Positions 1 through 8,570 of a stretch of DNA of 50,995 nucleotides are shown piece after piece. Below the pieces are notes generated by a model that was not told the DNA's origin, searched no databases, and saw only the letters and a program-made list of their open reading frames with translations. The DNA comes from an uncultured Brachyspira sp. (GTDB taxonomy: Bacteria > Spirochaetota > Brachyspiria > Brachyspirales > Brachyspiraceae): positions 1 through 50,995 of the forward strand of contig NZ_CALXRN010000130.1 in assembly GCF_944390595.1 (NCBI RefSeq), in the 5' to 3' direction. How positions within the stretch are numbered: position 1 is the stretch's first letter; each line of letters starts with the position of its first letter. The position numbers and the translations under genes were made by a program.

Positions 1-2
1 TT

Positions 3-33
3 ATTATATCATTGGAGTGCACTCCAATGTCAA
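3..33 (-). promoter_or_regulatory. Leftward MerR-type promoter with spacer palindrome
   Basis: Read on the minus strand, a perfect -35 (TTGACA, 33-28) and a perfect -10 (TATAAT, 8-3) are separated by 19 bp instead of the usual 16-18. The spacer is occupied by a perfect palindrome, TTGGAGTG/CACTCCAA, extending to 20 bp at 10-29. An over-long spacer filled by a dyad is the hallmark of promoters twisted into activity by MerR-family regulators. The controlled gene lies to the left, outside the window, so the regulator and inducer are unknown. Confidence 0.8.
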
Positions 34-190
34 TATATAACTTAAAAATATTAACAGAATTATTATTATAGTTTAATTTATTATAATATTATATCAAATA
101 CTTATGTATTATATATTTATATAATTAAAAAGTATTAAATATATATAGTAATTTATTAATTTTTATGCATATTTGATATATTATTAATAG

Positions 191-218
191 TTGACTTTAT
201 AGTATAATTTAGTATAAT
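191..218 (+). promoter_or_regulatory. Promoter of the APE-like cluster
   Basis: TTGACT (191-196) and TATAAT (213-218) are separated by 16 bp, about 40 bp before the first gene of the cluster. The 10-mer AGTATAATTT occurs twice in tandem (201-210 and 211-220), so a second, slightly upstream -10 is possible. The rest of the first 260 bases is AT-rich non-coding DNA apart from the leftward promoter at its left edge. Confidence 0.65.
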
Positions 219-260
219 TTAATATAAAGATTAAACTATGATTTTTATATTAGGAAAGCT

Positions 261-965
261 ATGTCGGGTTTATGTTTTAAAGTATTAGATTGGGATTTCT
301 TTGCCCATAATATAGACAAAAAATTTATATTAGATAATTTAAATGAAAATATAAATATTTCTTACGGAGAAACTAATCCTGATTTGGATTTTATACCAAG
401 AGCACAAAAGAGAAGACTTAGTCAAATAACTAAATTATCATTTGAGGCTGTGAAAGATATCTTAAAAGAAAATGATCAAATTCCTATATTTTTTGTATCA
501 AAATACGGCGAAATAAAACAGCAGTACAATATATCTAAAAAAATAGTTACAGAACATGAAGTTTCTCCTGCCAATTTTAGTTTTTCTGTTTTTAATACAG
601 CAGCAGCACAGCTTACAATATTCTATCATAACCATGAAAGAGCAATTGCTGTTACATGTTATGATAATTTTATTGATACAGCTCTTTTACAGGCTATTTC
701 TTTTTTAAAAACTTCTGAGCATAATAAGGCACTTATAATTATAGCCGATGAAAAACTGCCTGATAGTTATGAAACAATATCAAAAGATACAAACTATTCT
801 TTTGCATTTTCATGTATTATTTCTACGGAGGATGCTAATATAAATATTAATATCATTGACAGCAATATTAAAAAAGATGAAAATTCAATTATAGATTTTA
901 TTAAATTTATATCAACAGATACTCCTAATTTAAAATTGGGAAAAATCGAATTAATAAAAGAGTGA
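261..965 (+). CDS. Beta-ketoacyl synthase-like protein (N-terminal-domain type)
   Basis: First gene of the cluster, 234 aa. The middle (residues about 95-140, SPANFSFSVFNTAAAQLTIF) resembles the stand-alone ketosynthase-like N-terminal domain found in aryl-polyene clusters, where the corresponding text is of the SxHNAxAGxxSI kind. It is about half the length of a true ketosynthase and lacks a TACxSS active-site cysteine and the HGTGT and GHT motifs, so it should not condense by itself. In related clusters such proteins are thought to assist or form a partner of the condensing enzyme; that role here is inference. The start follows AGGAAAG. The ACP gene begins 51 bp later. Confidence 0.6.
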   Translation: MSGLCFKVLDWDFFAHNIDKKFILDNLNENINISYGETNPDLDFIPRAQKRRLSQITKLSFEAVKDILKENDQIPIFFVSKYGEIKQQYNISKKIVTEHEVSPANFSFSVFNTAAAQLTIFYHNHERAIAVTCYDNFIDTALLQAISFLKTSEHNKALIIIADEKLPDSYETISKDTNYSFAFSCIISTEDANININIIDSNIKKDENSIIDFIKFISTDTPNLKLGKIELIKE

Positions 966-1016
966 TTCTATATTTTTATAGATTTATATAAAATAAATTT
1001 AAAGGAGATTTATAAA

Positions 1017-1277
1017 ATGAGTATTGAAGAGCAAATAAAACAAATAGTAATAGAGGCGGCAAATTTAGAAGGCATGACAATAGATGATATAGATACTGAT
1101 GCTCCTTTATTCGGTGATGAATTAGGTCTTGATTCTATAGATGCTTTAGAGATAGGGGTTGCTATAAGAAAGAAATTCAATATAAGTTTTTCGGATATAG
1201 AAGAAAATAATAAACAGCATTTTTATTCTGTGGCAACATTGGCTAAATACATAAGAGAAAATTCAGAGCATAAATAA
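1017..1277 (+). CDS. Acyl carrier protein
   Basis: 86 aa, acidic. The phosphopantetheine attachment motif LGLDSIDALE places the modified serine at residue 40, and the helix II region that follows is typical of ACPs. A strong ribosome site (AAAGGAG) precedes the ATG. It should carry the growing acyl chain for the ligase, dehydratases, ketosynthase and ketoreductase in the same cluster. Its N-terminus (MSIEEQIKQI) is not that of the housekeeping fatty-acid ACP, and its place inside the cluster argues for a dedicated carrier. Known aryl-polyene clusters generally carry two ACPs; only one is visible here. The ligase start follows after 3 bp, indicating co-translation. Confidence 0.92.
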   Translation: MSIEEQIKQIVIEAANLEGMTIDDIDTDAPLFGDELGLDSIDALEIGVAIRKKFNISFSDIEENNKQHFYSVATLAKYIRENSEHK

Positions 1278-1280
1278 TAT

Positions 1281-2627
1281 ATGAGAAAATTAAGCAATAC
1301 AAATTTTTATTTATTAAAAGATTCAGAAGATATTTTTCTTATTCATAAAGAAAATAAAGATTCTGTAAAATATAAAGATTTTATTAATGATATAGTAAGA
1401 AGTTTAGAATATATATCTAAATTCAAAGAGGATACCATTACTATATTTATAGAGGATGCCTATAGATTTATTGCAGTTACAGCTGCAGGTTTTATTCTTA
1501 AAAAGAAAGTAAATGTACTTAATAATAATAGTCCCAAATATGTTGAAAGCATATTGGATAATTCTATGGTATATATATCTGATGCCAATAAATCAGCTGT
1601 AAACTTGGATGAGATGTTTTCAAGCGAATGCAATGATAAATGGTTTGATCTGCTTAAAGAAACAACTATAGATGAAAATATTAATATTAATTTTTATACA
1701 TCAGGCTCTACTGGATATCCTAAACTTATAGAAAAAACATTAAAACAATTTGAAGCTGAGGCTTTGAAGATAGTTAATCAATTTAAAGATGAGATAGCAG
1801 ACTCTATATTTTTGTATACAGTTCCTCATTATCATAGTTATGGTTTTGTTTTTGCTATGTTAGTTCCTTATATGCTTGAATTGAAATCTTTAGATAATAG
1901 AATTAATTATTTAGAAACTATTAATAATTTTTCTGAGTATAAAAAGATCACTATAGTTACCACTCCTGCTTTTTTAAAGAGAATAGATAAGTCTTCATTA
2001 AAAATAAAAGCAGATTGGCATTTATTTTCATCTACTGGATTATTAGAGAAGAAGGTTAATGATCTTGCAAAAGATGTATTCGGTGTTGATGTTACTGAGA
2101 TTTACGGAAGTACTGAAGCTGGTGCTATGGCTTATAGAAGAAGAAGCGAAAATGAGTTATGGACTAGACTTAGTGTAGTTGAATTAAAAGTTGATGAACA
2201 GGGAAGTATAGAATGCTGTTCTGGCTATACTGGGGATAATGTTTGGATTCATGTCGGCGATGTTGTTAATATGAAAAATGAAAATGAATTTGAGCTTATA
2301 GGCAGAGAAGATTCTATAGTGAAGATAGAGGGAAAAAGAATAAGCGTACAGCAGATAGACAGGCAAATACTTCAGGATAAGCATTTTAAAGACAGCTATA
2401 CTATATACTGCAAATCTGACAAAAGAGAATATATAGCATCTTTTATAGTTCTCAGTAATAATGAAAGAAATGCAGAGCATATGAAAAGATATGTTATAGA
2501 GTATTTAAAAGGATATTTTGAGAATGTTGTTTTACCCAAAAAGATATATTTTGTAGAGAGTATTCCAAGAACAGAGATTGGAAAAATAGACAGAAAAGCA
2601 CTTGATGCTGTAATGCAAGGAAATTAA
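1281..2627 (+). CDS. AMP-forming acyl/aryl-ACP (CoA) ligase
   Basis: 448 aa member of the ANL adenylating superfamily. Visible motifs are the AMP/ATP loop YTSGSTGYPK (139-148), EIYGSTEAGA (273-282), HVGDVV (325-329 region), GREDSIVKIEGKRIS (341-355) and, near the end, the catalytic lysine of TEIGKIDRKAL (K435). It should activate a carboxylic acid with ATP and load it on the neighbouring ACP as the starter unit. In APE clusters the loaded acid is an aromatic acid made by a lyase; no lyase gene is present here, so the starter may be an imported or fatty acid. It is somewhat shorter than typical 500-aa ligases, as is usual in this cluster type. Confidence 0.85.
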   Translation: MRKLSNTNFYLLKDSEDIFLIHKENKDSVKYKDFINDIVRSLEYISKFKEDTITIFIEDAYRFIAVTAAGFILKKKVNVLNNNSPKYVESILDNSMVYISDANKSAVNLDEMFSSECNDKWFDLLKETTIDENININFYTSGSTGYPKLIEKTLKQFEAEALKIVNQFKDEIADSIFLYTVPHYHSYGFVFAMLVPYMLELKSLDNRINYLETINNFSEYKKITIVTTPAFLKRIDKSSLKIKADWHLFSSTGLLEKKVNDLAKDVFGVDVTEIYGSTEAGAMAYRRRSENELWTRLSVVELKVDEQGSIECCSGYTGDNVWIHVGDVVNMKNENEFELIGREDSIVKIEGKRISVQQIDRQILQDKHFKDSYTIYCKSDKREYIASFIVLSNNERNAEHMKRYVIEYLKGYFENVVLPKKIYFVESIPRTEIGKIDRKALDAVMQGN

Positions 2628-2628
2628 G

Positions 2629-2964
2629 TTGGATAATTATAAGGACTATGAGATAGAAGAAAAAACTTCCGATATGTTTAGAGTAAAAGTTTTTATAGAT
2701 GAAAGAATGCCTTATTTTGAGGGGCATTTTGAAAATTTTAAACTTTTACCTGCTATAGCTCAGGTGAAAATTACTCTTGATATATATAGAAGTATTTTTA
2801 GCAGAGATCATTCTGTTAAAAAACTTTTAAAATTAAAATTTGTTAATATGATTTTTCCTAATTCTAATATTATTATTGAAGGTACATACTTAAATAATAT
2901 ACTTTCATTTAAAATATATGATGAAGATAAGAAATATTCAGATGGTAAAATTTATTTTGCTTAG
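2629..2964 (+). CDS. 3-hydroxyacyl-ACP dehydratase, ApeI/FabZ-like
   Basis: 111 aa hotdog-fold protein starting at a TTG one base after the ligase stop. The segment MPYFEGHFENFKLLPAIAQV (28-46 region) matches the FabA/FabZ/ApeI signature GHFPxxPxxPGxxQ; His33 would be the catalytic histidine. Two glycine/proline positions of the usual motif are replaced (GHFENFKLLPA), so it is a divergent member. Expected role: removing water from the 3-hydroxyacyl-ACP intermediate so that double bonds are kept. It is the first of two dehydratase-like genes in the cluster. Confidence 0.7.
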   Translation: MDNYKDYEIEEKTSDMFRVKVFIDERMPYFEGHFENFKLLPAIAQVKITLDIYRSIFSRDHSVKKLLKLKFVNMIFPNSNIIIEGTYLNNILSFKIYDEDKKYSDGKIYFA

Positions 2965-2976
2965 AGGTTTTATCTT

Positions 2977-3939
2977 ATGAGTCATTGGAGTGAGGAAAAA
3001 GAAATAGGCAATAGGTGGAAAGCATTATTTTCTGCCTTTGTTTACAGAGTATTAGGAAGAACTTTTATTATAATATATTTGATTCCTATTAGTATTGTTT
3101 ATTTCTTTTATTCTAAAAATAGAATGAAGGCTTCAAGAGAATACCTTAAAAGAATGTCAAAATATAATAAGAAAGTAAAGTCTAATTTAATCTGTTCTTA
3201 TAAACATCTGCTTTCATTTGTTGTTTCTATTGCTGAGAAGATAGCTGCTTGGAATGGAGATATACCTATAAAAGATTTGATAGTAAAAACTAAAGAAGAT
3301 TATGATGAAGTTGTTAATTTGCTTAATGATAAAAACGGAATGATAATTTTGTTTTCACATATAGGCAATATTGAACTTTTAAAGGCATTGGCGGTTATAA
3401 ATGAAGGAAACCCAATTAAGAATTATAAAATAAATATAATAATAGATTCCAGAGTTAATAAAAATGTTAATATATTTATGGGTAAGGGTAAAAATAATTC
3501 TTTTATAGATTTTATAGATGCATCAAATATAGGTCCTCAAACTATTATCAGTATAGAAGATAAATTAAATAATGGTGAAATAGTTGCAATAGCAGGAGAT
3601 AGAACATCAAACAAAACTGATAAAGTTAATTATATAAATTTTTTAGGAGAAGAAGCCCCTTTTCCATGCGGTGCTTTTTTGATACCTATTTTGCTTAAAT
3701 ATCCTGTTTATTATTTTTTTGCTTTAAGAGAAAAAGACAGAATACTTTCAAAGAAATATAATTTTTATATACATTCTTCTAAAATAAAATTAGATAATGA
3801 AGAGCTTAAAAACAGAAAGAGAAAGAATGAAATTATATTGGAATTAACAAGAGAATTTGCCTCTATTATTGAACAAAAGGCTATAGAATATCCTTATCAG
3901 TGGTATAATTTCCATGATTTTTGGTATAAGGGGAATTAG
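2977..3939 (+). CDS. LpxL/HtrB-like lysophospholipid acyltransferase family protein
   Basis: 320 aa. Begins with the SHWxEExE-G--W motif seen in this family's members in APE clusters, then a membrane segment (about 29-45). The acyltransferase HX4E motif is SHIGNIE (His128, Glu133); downstream AGDRTS and the C-terminal QWYNFHDFW are conserved family text. It should transfer the finished acyl/polyene chain from ACP to a lipid or sugar acceptor at the inner membrane. No glycosyltransferase accompanies it here, so the acceptor is unknown. ATG is preceded by GAGG. Neighbour spacing is 12 bp upstream and 3 bp downstream. Confidence 0.75.
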   Translation: MSHWSEEKEIGNRWKALFSAFVYRVLGRTFIIIYLIPISIVYFFYSKNRMKASREYLKRMSKYNKKVKSNLICSYKHLLSFVVSIAEKIAAWNGDIPIKDLIVKTKEDYDEVVNLLNDKNGMIILFSHIGNIELLKALAVINEGNPIKNYKINIIIDSRVNKNVNIFMGKGKNNSFIDFIDASNIGPQTIISIEDKLNNGEIVAIAGDRTSNKTDKVNYINFLGEEAPFPCGAFLIPILLKYPVYYFFALREKDRILSKKYNFYIHSSKIKLDNEELKNRKRKNEIILELTREFASIIEQKAIEYPYQWYNFHDFWYKGN

Positions 3940-3942
3940 TTT

Positions 3943-4383
3943 ATGAATAAAAATCCAAACAGCAAGAAAATTTATTTAGAGAATGATTATTATATAAAGC
4001 CTTCTTTTTATGATTTAGATCCTATGGGTGTTGTTTGGCATGGCAATTATATAAAGTTTATGGAGCAGGCTAGGGAGGCTATGCTTTCTATTATAGATTA
4101 TGATTATGATATTATGACTGCCAAAGGTGTTATGTGGCCTATAGTAAAACTGGAAATAAAATATATTAACTCTATTAAATTGAATCAAAAGGTGAGAATA
4201 CATACGGCTATTACAGAATATTTAAATGGAATGAAAACAGAATATACTTTTTATGATGAAAATAATAAAATAATATCCAAGTCTTCTACATTGCAGATGC
4301 CTATAGATTCAGAAACTAGAAAAGGTTTTTTAAATAGTCCTAAAGATTTTATTGAAAGGATAGAAAAGCTTAATAAATTTTAA
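3943..4383 (+). CDS. Acyl-CoA/ACP thioesterase, 4-hydroxybenzoyl-CoA type
   Basis: 146 aa hotdog thioesterase. The motif YDLDPMGVVWHGNYIKFMEQAR (24-44) contains the family's key Asp26, His33 and Glu41. It would hydrolyse acyl thioesters, either releasing product or proof-reading misloaded ACP. The same enzyme type occurs at this position in aryl-polyene clusters. It begins 3 bp after the acyltransferase stop. The 78-bp gap that follows has no terminator-like hairpin, so transcription probably continues. Confidence 0.82.
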   Translation: MNKNPNSKKIYLENDYYIKPSFYDLDPMGVVWHGNYIKFMEQAREAMLSIIDYDYDIMTAKGVMWPIVKLEIKYINSIKLNQKVRIHTAITEYLNGMKTEYTFYDENNKIISKSSTLQMPIDSETRKGFLNSPKDFIERIEKLNKF

Positions 4384-4461
4384 AACTATTTATATAGATT
4401 TTTTACAATTTGAATATTTTTTGTATTTTATATATAAATAGTAATAATTGGATAATACAGC

Positions 4462-5040
4462 ATGAAAAGAATTTATTTGTTTATAATATTAAATTTATTT
4501 GTTTATTCTCTTTTATTCAGTCAGATAAATGAAGAATATAAAAATGCTAAACTATTGAAAGGCACATATACTCAAATAGTTACGCAGAAAGGAAGAAATT
4601 TTGAATCATCAGGCGATTTTATAATTGCGGGCGGATATGGAATATGCTGGCTTACAAAAGAGCCTAAAGAGTCTATTACAGTTATGGGAGAAAAGAGTGT
4701 TGTGCAGATACTTCCTAATGGAAAAAAGAAAGTTATGGCAGATTCAAACAATGCTATGTTTTCTCAAATAGCTAATATAATAAAATCTATATTTACTTAT
4801 GATGAAAAAACTATAAAAGAATCTTTCAGCCAAAGTATTGAAAATAATATAATTGTTTATACTCCGAAAACTGATGAGCTAAAAAAAATTATGTCTAAAA
4901 TAGAAGTATCTTTTGCTAAAGAAGGATATATAGAAAAAATAAAGATATATTCTAAAAATTCAAGTACAACAGAATATATAATGAAAGTTTTATCCAAATC
5001 AGATACTTTGACTTCTGAGGAGATAAAATATTTTGAGTAA
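4462..5040 (+). CDS. LolA-like periplasmic carrier
   Basis: 192 aa with a clear signal peptide (MKRIYLFIILNLFVYSLLFSQ) and no lipobox cysteine, so a soluble periplasmic protein. The mature part starts LLKGTYTQIVTQKGRNFESSGDFII, the style of LolA outer-membrane lipoprotein carriers, whose half-barrel shields acyl chains. In APE clusters a LolA-like protein and an MMPL exporter are adjacent and are proposed to move the lipid product across the periplasm; the same arrangement here supports that role. The gene overlaps the exporter by 8 bp. The Shine-Dalgarno sequence is weak. Confidence 0.72.
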   Translation: MKRIYLFIILNLFVYSLLFSQINEEYKNAKLLKGTYTQIVTQKGRNFESSGDFIIAGGYGICWLTKEPKESITVMGEKSVVQILPNGKKKVMADSNNAMFSQIANIIKSIFTYDEKTIKESFSQSIENNIIVYTPKTDELKKIMSKIEVSFAKEGYIEKIKIYSKNSSTTEYIMKVLSKSDTLTSEEIKYFE

Positions 5041-7312
5041 TAGAAAGCCTCTTATATTTTTGTGGCTGTTTTTTCATATATTTGCTGTTGTTGTATTTGT
5101 AATAAGACATGAGAATATTGCCAAAATAGATACTAATTTTTTATCTATAACTCCAAAATTTCTTGAAGATAAAGATTTTCAAAAACCTTTAGAGGATTTC
5201 TTTTTAAAAAATTCAAGCACTGTAAAAATATTTGTAGAAAGTGAAGATTTTGACATTGCTAAAGATAATGCTTTGAAATTAGAAGAATATATAAATGAAT
5301 TGGATACTAATGTTCAAGTTAATTTGTATTCTAAAAATTATGATGATGTTTTAAACATGATTGTAAAATATAAATATCAGCTTCTTCCAAATGAAATAAG
5401 AAATTATTTACTTAATGATGAAGCTTATATTGTATCAGAAAATTCTCTTGCCAATTTTTATTCTCCGTTTTTCATACCTATAGTTGATAATGTAGAAGAT
5501 GATCCTTTCTTTGTAGTGAATTCCAAAATAAATGAAATTTTAGTATCAGAAAATAATATGGAATCAAGAGACGGCATACAGTTTATTAATTATGATAATA
5601 AATATAATGTTTTGCTTAATATAGATATGCCTAAAAAGATAGACAGCGATAATTTTTTTAATAATCTTACATCTTTTTTAAGCACTTTGGAAACTAATGA
5701 AAATATAAAAACATATATATCAGGTGTTCCTATTCATACATATTATAGTCAAAAGAGTGCCCAAAGAGAAATTACCATTATATCTATTGTATCTTTAATA
5801 GTTATTTGTCTTATGTTTATATTCGTATTTAAATCTGTAAAGCCGTATATTATTTCTATGTGTACAATATTTTTGGCAGGTGCTTCGGCATTTTTATTGT
5901 CATCAGTATTTTTCAGCTCTATTCATATATTTACATTTGTATTCGGAACTAGTTTGATAGGTATATCGATAGATCATTCAATACATTTTATAACTGAATG
6001 GTACAATGAAAAAGATAAAAAAGAAGTATTAAAAAAAATATTTCCAAGCATGCTTTTAGGTTTTATAACTACAATAATAAGTTATTTATCATTATCTTTA
6101 ACTTCTCTTACATTATTAAAACAAATAGCATTATTTTCAATATTCGGACTTGTCAGTTCATTTTTAACAGTAAACATAATGTATCCTATTATATTTAAAA
6201 ATGATAAGAGGGTAATAAAAGATTCTGTTATTAATTTAAGTAAAAATATATTAGTCAGATATGTTAAATTAATTAATACTAAAATAATAGCAGTATTTTT
6301 TATAATAGTTATTCTAGTTTCTATATTAACTATACCAAGAATTAAGGTTAATTTTTCTGCTAATCAGCTTTATAGTACACCTGATTTTCTACTTGAAAGC
6401 GAAACAGAAGTTTATAAAAGATTAAATACATCTCTTGCAAAAAATATTATCATATCAAGAGGTGATACTTTATCTAAAGCATTACAGGCAGAGGAGAGTA
6501 TAGGAAACTCTTTTACAAATAATTATATGGCAATATCTAGGGTACTGTATTCAGAGGAAATGCAAAGAGATAATATGAAACTTGTAGAAAAGAAATTAAT
6601 GCCGCTTTTAAGGACTCAGATAAATTCACTAGATTTAAATGAAAGTTCTTATAATAAGATAATGACAGAGTTCAGCAATGTAAAAAATGAAATTCTTGAT
6701 ATAAACGCAATAATAGATGAACCTAGCTTTAGCGATCTTAAAAAAATTATTGTTACAAATAATAATAAATATTTTCTCATAGCAACAAGCGATTATAATA
6801 CAAATAATATAGTAAAGTCTGCGAATAAAGATGTTAAAATATTCAATATTAATGAAGAAATAAATGATGCTTTGGATAGTACGGCAAAAACTGCTTTAAA
6901 GATGGCAATAATCGCTTATATTTTAATATTTATAGCCATAATGATTTACTTTAATAAAAAACAGGCTTTAGCTATAATTTTGGTTCAAATGATGTCAATA
7001 CTTATAAATTTGTCTTTGCATTCTATATTTTCAATAAATATAAATATATTTTCAATATTTGCTTTAATACTTTCAATAGGAATATCAATAGATTATGCCA
7101 TATTTTTCTCTAATAGTGCTGCTGATAAAGAGATAACATTTTTGGCTGTATTTTTGTCTATGATGACAACTGTTTTATCATTTGGAACATTAGCATTCAG
7201 CGGATTTATACCGGTAAAATCTTTTGGTTTATTTTTATTTATAGGAGTTTTATCATCATTTATAATTTCTCCTATATTGTTTAAATTTAATAAATTGATA
7301 AAGAATGTTTAA
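5033..7312 (+). CDS. MMPL/RND-family lipid exporter
   Basis: 759 aa starting at TTG inside the end of the LolA-like gene, with GAGGAG about 11 bp upstream. Topology is the duplicated RND plan: one N-terminal membrane helix (8-25), a large periplasmic domain, a bundle of helices from about 245 to 385, a single helix (about 420-438), a second periplasmic domain, and a final bundle from about 622. Each bundle contains a matching GISID motif (GISIDHSIH and GISIDYAIF), the expected place for the proton-relay aspartates. It should use the proton gradient to extract the acyl product from the inner membrane and hand it to the LolA-like carrier. Confidence 0.82.
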   Translation: MSNRKPLIFLWLFFHIFAVVVFVIRHENIAKIDTNFLSITPKFLEDKDFQKPLEDFFLKNSSTVKIFVESEDFDIAKDNALKLEEYINELDTNVQVNLYSKNYDDVLNMIVKYKYQLLPNEIRNYLLNDEAYIVSENSLANFYSPFFIPIVDNVEDDPFFVVNSKINEILVSENNMESRDGIQFINYDNKYNVLLNIDMPKKIDSDNFFNNLTSFLSTLETNENIKTYISGVPIHTYYSQKSAQREITIISIVSLIVICLMFIFVFKSVKPYIISMCTIFLAGASAFLLSSVFFSSIHIFTFVFGTSLIGISIDHSIHFITEWYNEKDKKEVLKKIFPSMLLGFITTIISYLSLSLTSLTLLKQIALFSIFGLVSSFLTVNIMYPIIFKNDKRVIKDSVINLSKNILVRYVKLINTKIIAVFFIIVILVSILTIPRIKVNFSANQLYSTPDFLLESETEVYKRLNTSLAKNIIISRGDTLSKALQAEESIGNSFTNNYMAISRVLYSEEMQRDNMKLVEKKLMPLLRTQINSLDLNESSYNKIMTEFSNVKNEILDINAIIDEPSFSDLKKIIVTNNNKYFLIATSDYNTNNIVKSANKDVKIFNINEEINDALDSTAKTALKMAIIAYILIFIAIMIYFNKKQALAIILVQMMSILINLSLHSIFSININIFSIFALILSIGISIDYAIFFSNSAADKEITFLAVFLSMMTTVLSFGTLAFSGFIPVKSFGLFLFIGVLSSFIISPILFKFNKLIKNV

Positions 7313-7344
7313 ATATAGTATATTTCTTATATATTAAGAACTAT

Positions 7345-7373
7345 TTGACATTTTTATTATAGAATTATATACT
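7345..7373 (+). promoter_or_regulatory. Internal promoter before the ketosynthase gene
   Basis: A perfect TTGACA (7345-7350) and TATACT (7368-7373) are exactly 17 bp apart, in the 79-bp gap after the exporter gene. The predicted transcript starts about 12 nt before the ketosynthase ATG. The core elongation genes could therefore be transcribed separately from the upstream loading and export genes. Confidence 0.75.
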
Positions 7374-7391
7374 GAATTCTGAGGTGCATTT

Positions 7392-8564
7392 ATGAGTAAT
7401 TTTTTATTGGATTTTGGAATTATTAATTGTTTAGCTAGGAACAAAGATGAACTCTACAGCAGATATTTTTTAAATGGAGAATATGGTTTAAAAGAGAATA
7501 ATGATTATACTAAAAAATTTTTTCTTGGTAAAATAGATAATGACTTTTTTAATTTTGAGCTTGATAACCCTTATAATAATAAAATAAATAAAATGGCTTT
7601 GCATGCTTGCAATCAATTGAAGCCTATTATAGATGAAGCTAAAAAAAGATACGGAAAAAATAGAATATCTGTTATAGTGGGAACATGTGAAAATGGAAGC
7701 GATGAAACAAAAGATTATATATTAAAAGGCACTGTTTCAGATGAAAAAAGAATACTTGTTATGCAAAGTTTGAATATATGCTGTGATTTTTTACAAAAGT
7801 ATTTTGATGTAAGCGGCATATCATTTACAATATCAACAGCCTGTACATCCAGTGCTAATGCCATTATTACTGCTGATGAACTTATAAGAAGCAATGTAAT
7901 AGATGCAGCAATAGTAGGAGGAGCAGATGTTGTAACTGATACTGTTGTTTACGGATTTGATTCGCTTGAGGTAGTTGATTATAATAAGACAAATTCTTTT
8001 TCAAAAAATAGAAGCGGAATTAATTTGGGTGAGGGAGCTGCTTTTACAGTACTTGCAAGAGAGAATTTTATTGATTCTAAAGATGCTCTATATCTTAAAG
8101 GTTATAACAGCAATTCAGATTCTCATCATATGACTAGTCCTGATATAGAAGGAAATACTACAAGCAAATGTATTAATGATGCATTGAAAAAGGCTGATAT
8201 GAATATAAATGCTATAGATTATATTAACCTTCATGGTACTGGAACTTTGATAAATGATAAAATGGAAAGTACAACTCTTAATAGAGTCAATGCTTCTAAT
8301 ATATACTGCAGTTCAAGTAAAACATCATTCGGACATACTATAGGTGCTGCCGGTGCAATGGAGCTTGGAGTATGTTTTATTACACTTTCAAGCATGAATA
8401 AAGAAAAAATACTTCCTCCTCATATATATGACGGGGAGTATGACGATGGTTTAGATAAAATAAATTTGGTTAATGGAAAAATTAAAGCTGACAGACTCGA
8501 AAACTGTATGAGTGTTTCATTTGGTTTCGGCGGAAGCAATACTTGTTTAATAGTTGGTAAATAA
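7392..8564 (+). CDS. Beta-ketoacyl-ACP synthase
   Basis: 390 aa thiolase-fold condensing enzyme of the KAS I/II type. All catalytic residues are visible: Cys151 in STACTSSANAI, His281 in HGTGT, Lys310 and His315 in KTSFGHTIGAAGA, and the glycine-rich SFGFGGSNTC near the C-terminus. It condenses malonyl-ACP with the growing chain. It is the only complete ketosynthase in the cluster, whereas APE clusters usually have a ketosynthase/chain-length-factor pair plus an initiating enzyme. GAGG lies 9 nt before the ATG. The dehydratase gene follows after 6 bp. Confidence 0.9.
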   Translation: MSNFLLDFGIINCLARNKDELYSRYFLNGEYGLKENNDYTKKFFLGKIDNDFFNFELDNPYNNKINKMALHACNQLKPIIDEAKKRYGKNRISVIVGTCENGSDETKDYILKGTVSDEKRILVMQSLNICCDFLQKYFDVSGISFTISTACTSSANAIITADELIRSNVIDAAIVGGADVVTDTVVYGFDSLEVVDYNKTNSFSKNRSGINLGEGAAFTVLARENFIDSKDALYLKGYNSNSDSHHMTSPDIEGNTTSKCINDALKKADMNINAIDYINLHGTGTLINDKMESTTLNRVNASNIYCSSSKTSFGHTIGAAGAMELGVCFITLSSMNKEKILPPHIYDGEYDDGLDKINLVNGKIKADRLENCMSVSFGFGGSNTCLIVGK

Positions 8565-8570
8565 TTTTGT

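Noticed and set aside
1017-1277. The ACP as the ACP-like beta-hemolysin reported in Brachyspira hyodysenteriae
   Set aside because: From memory that protein's N-terminus is different from MSIEEQIKQI, and the gene lies in a secondary-metabolite-type cluster. I cannot equate them from sequence alone.
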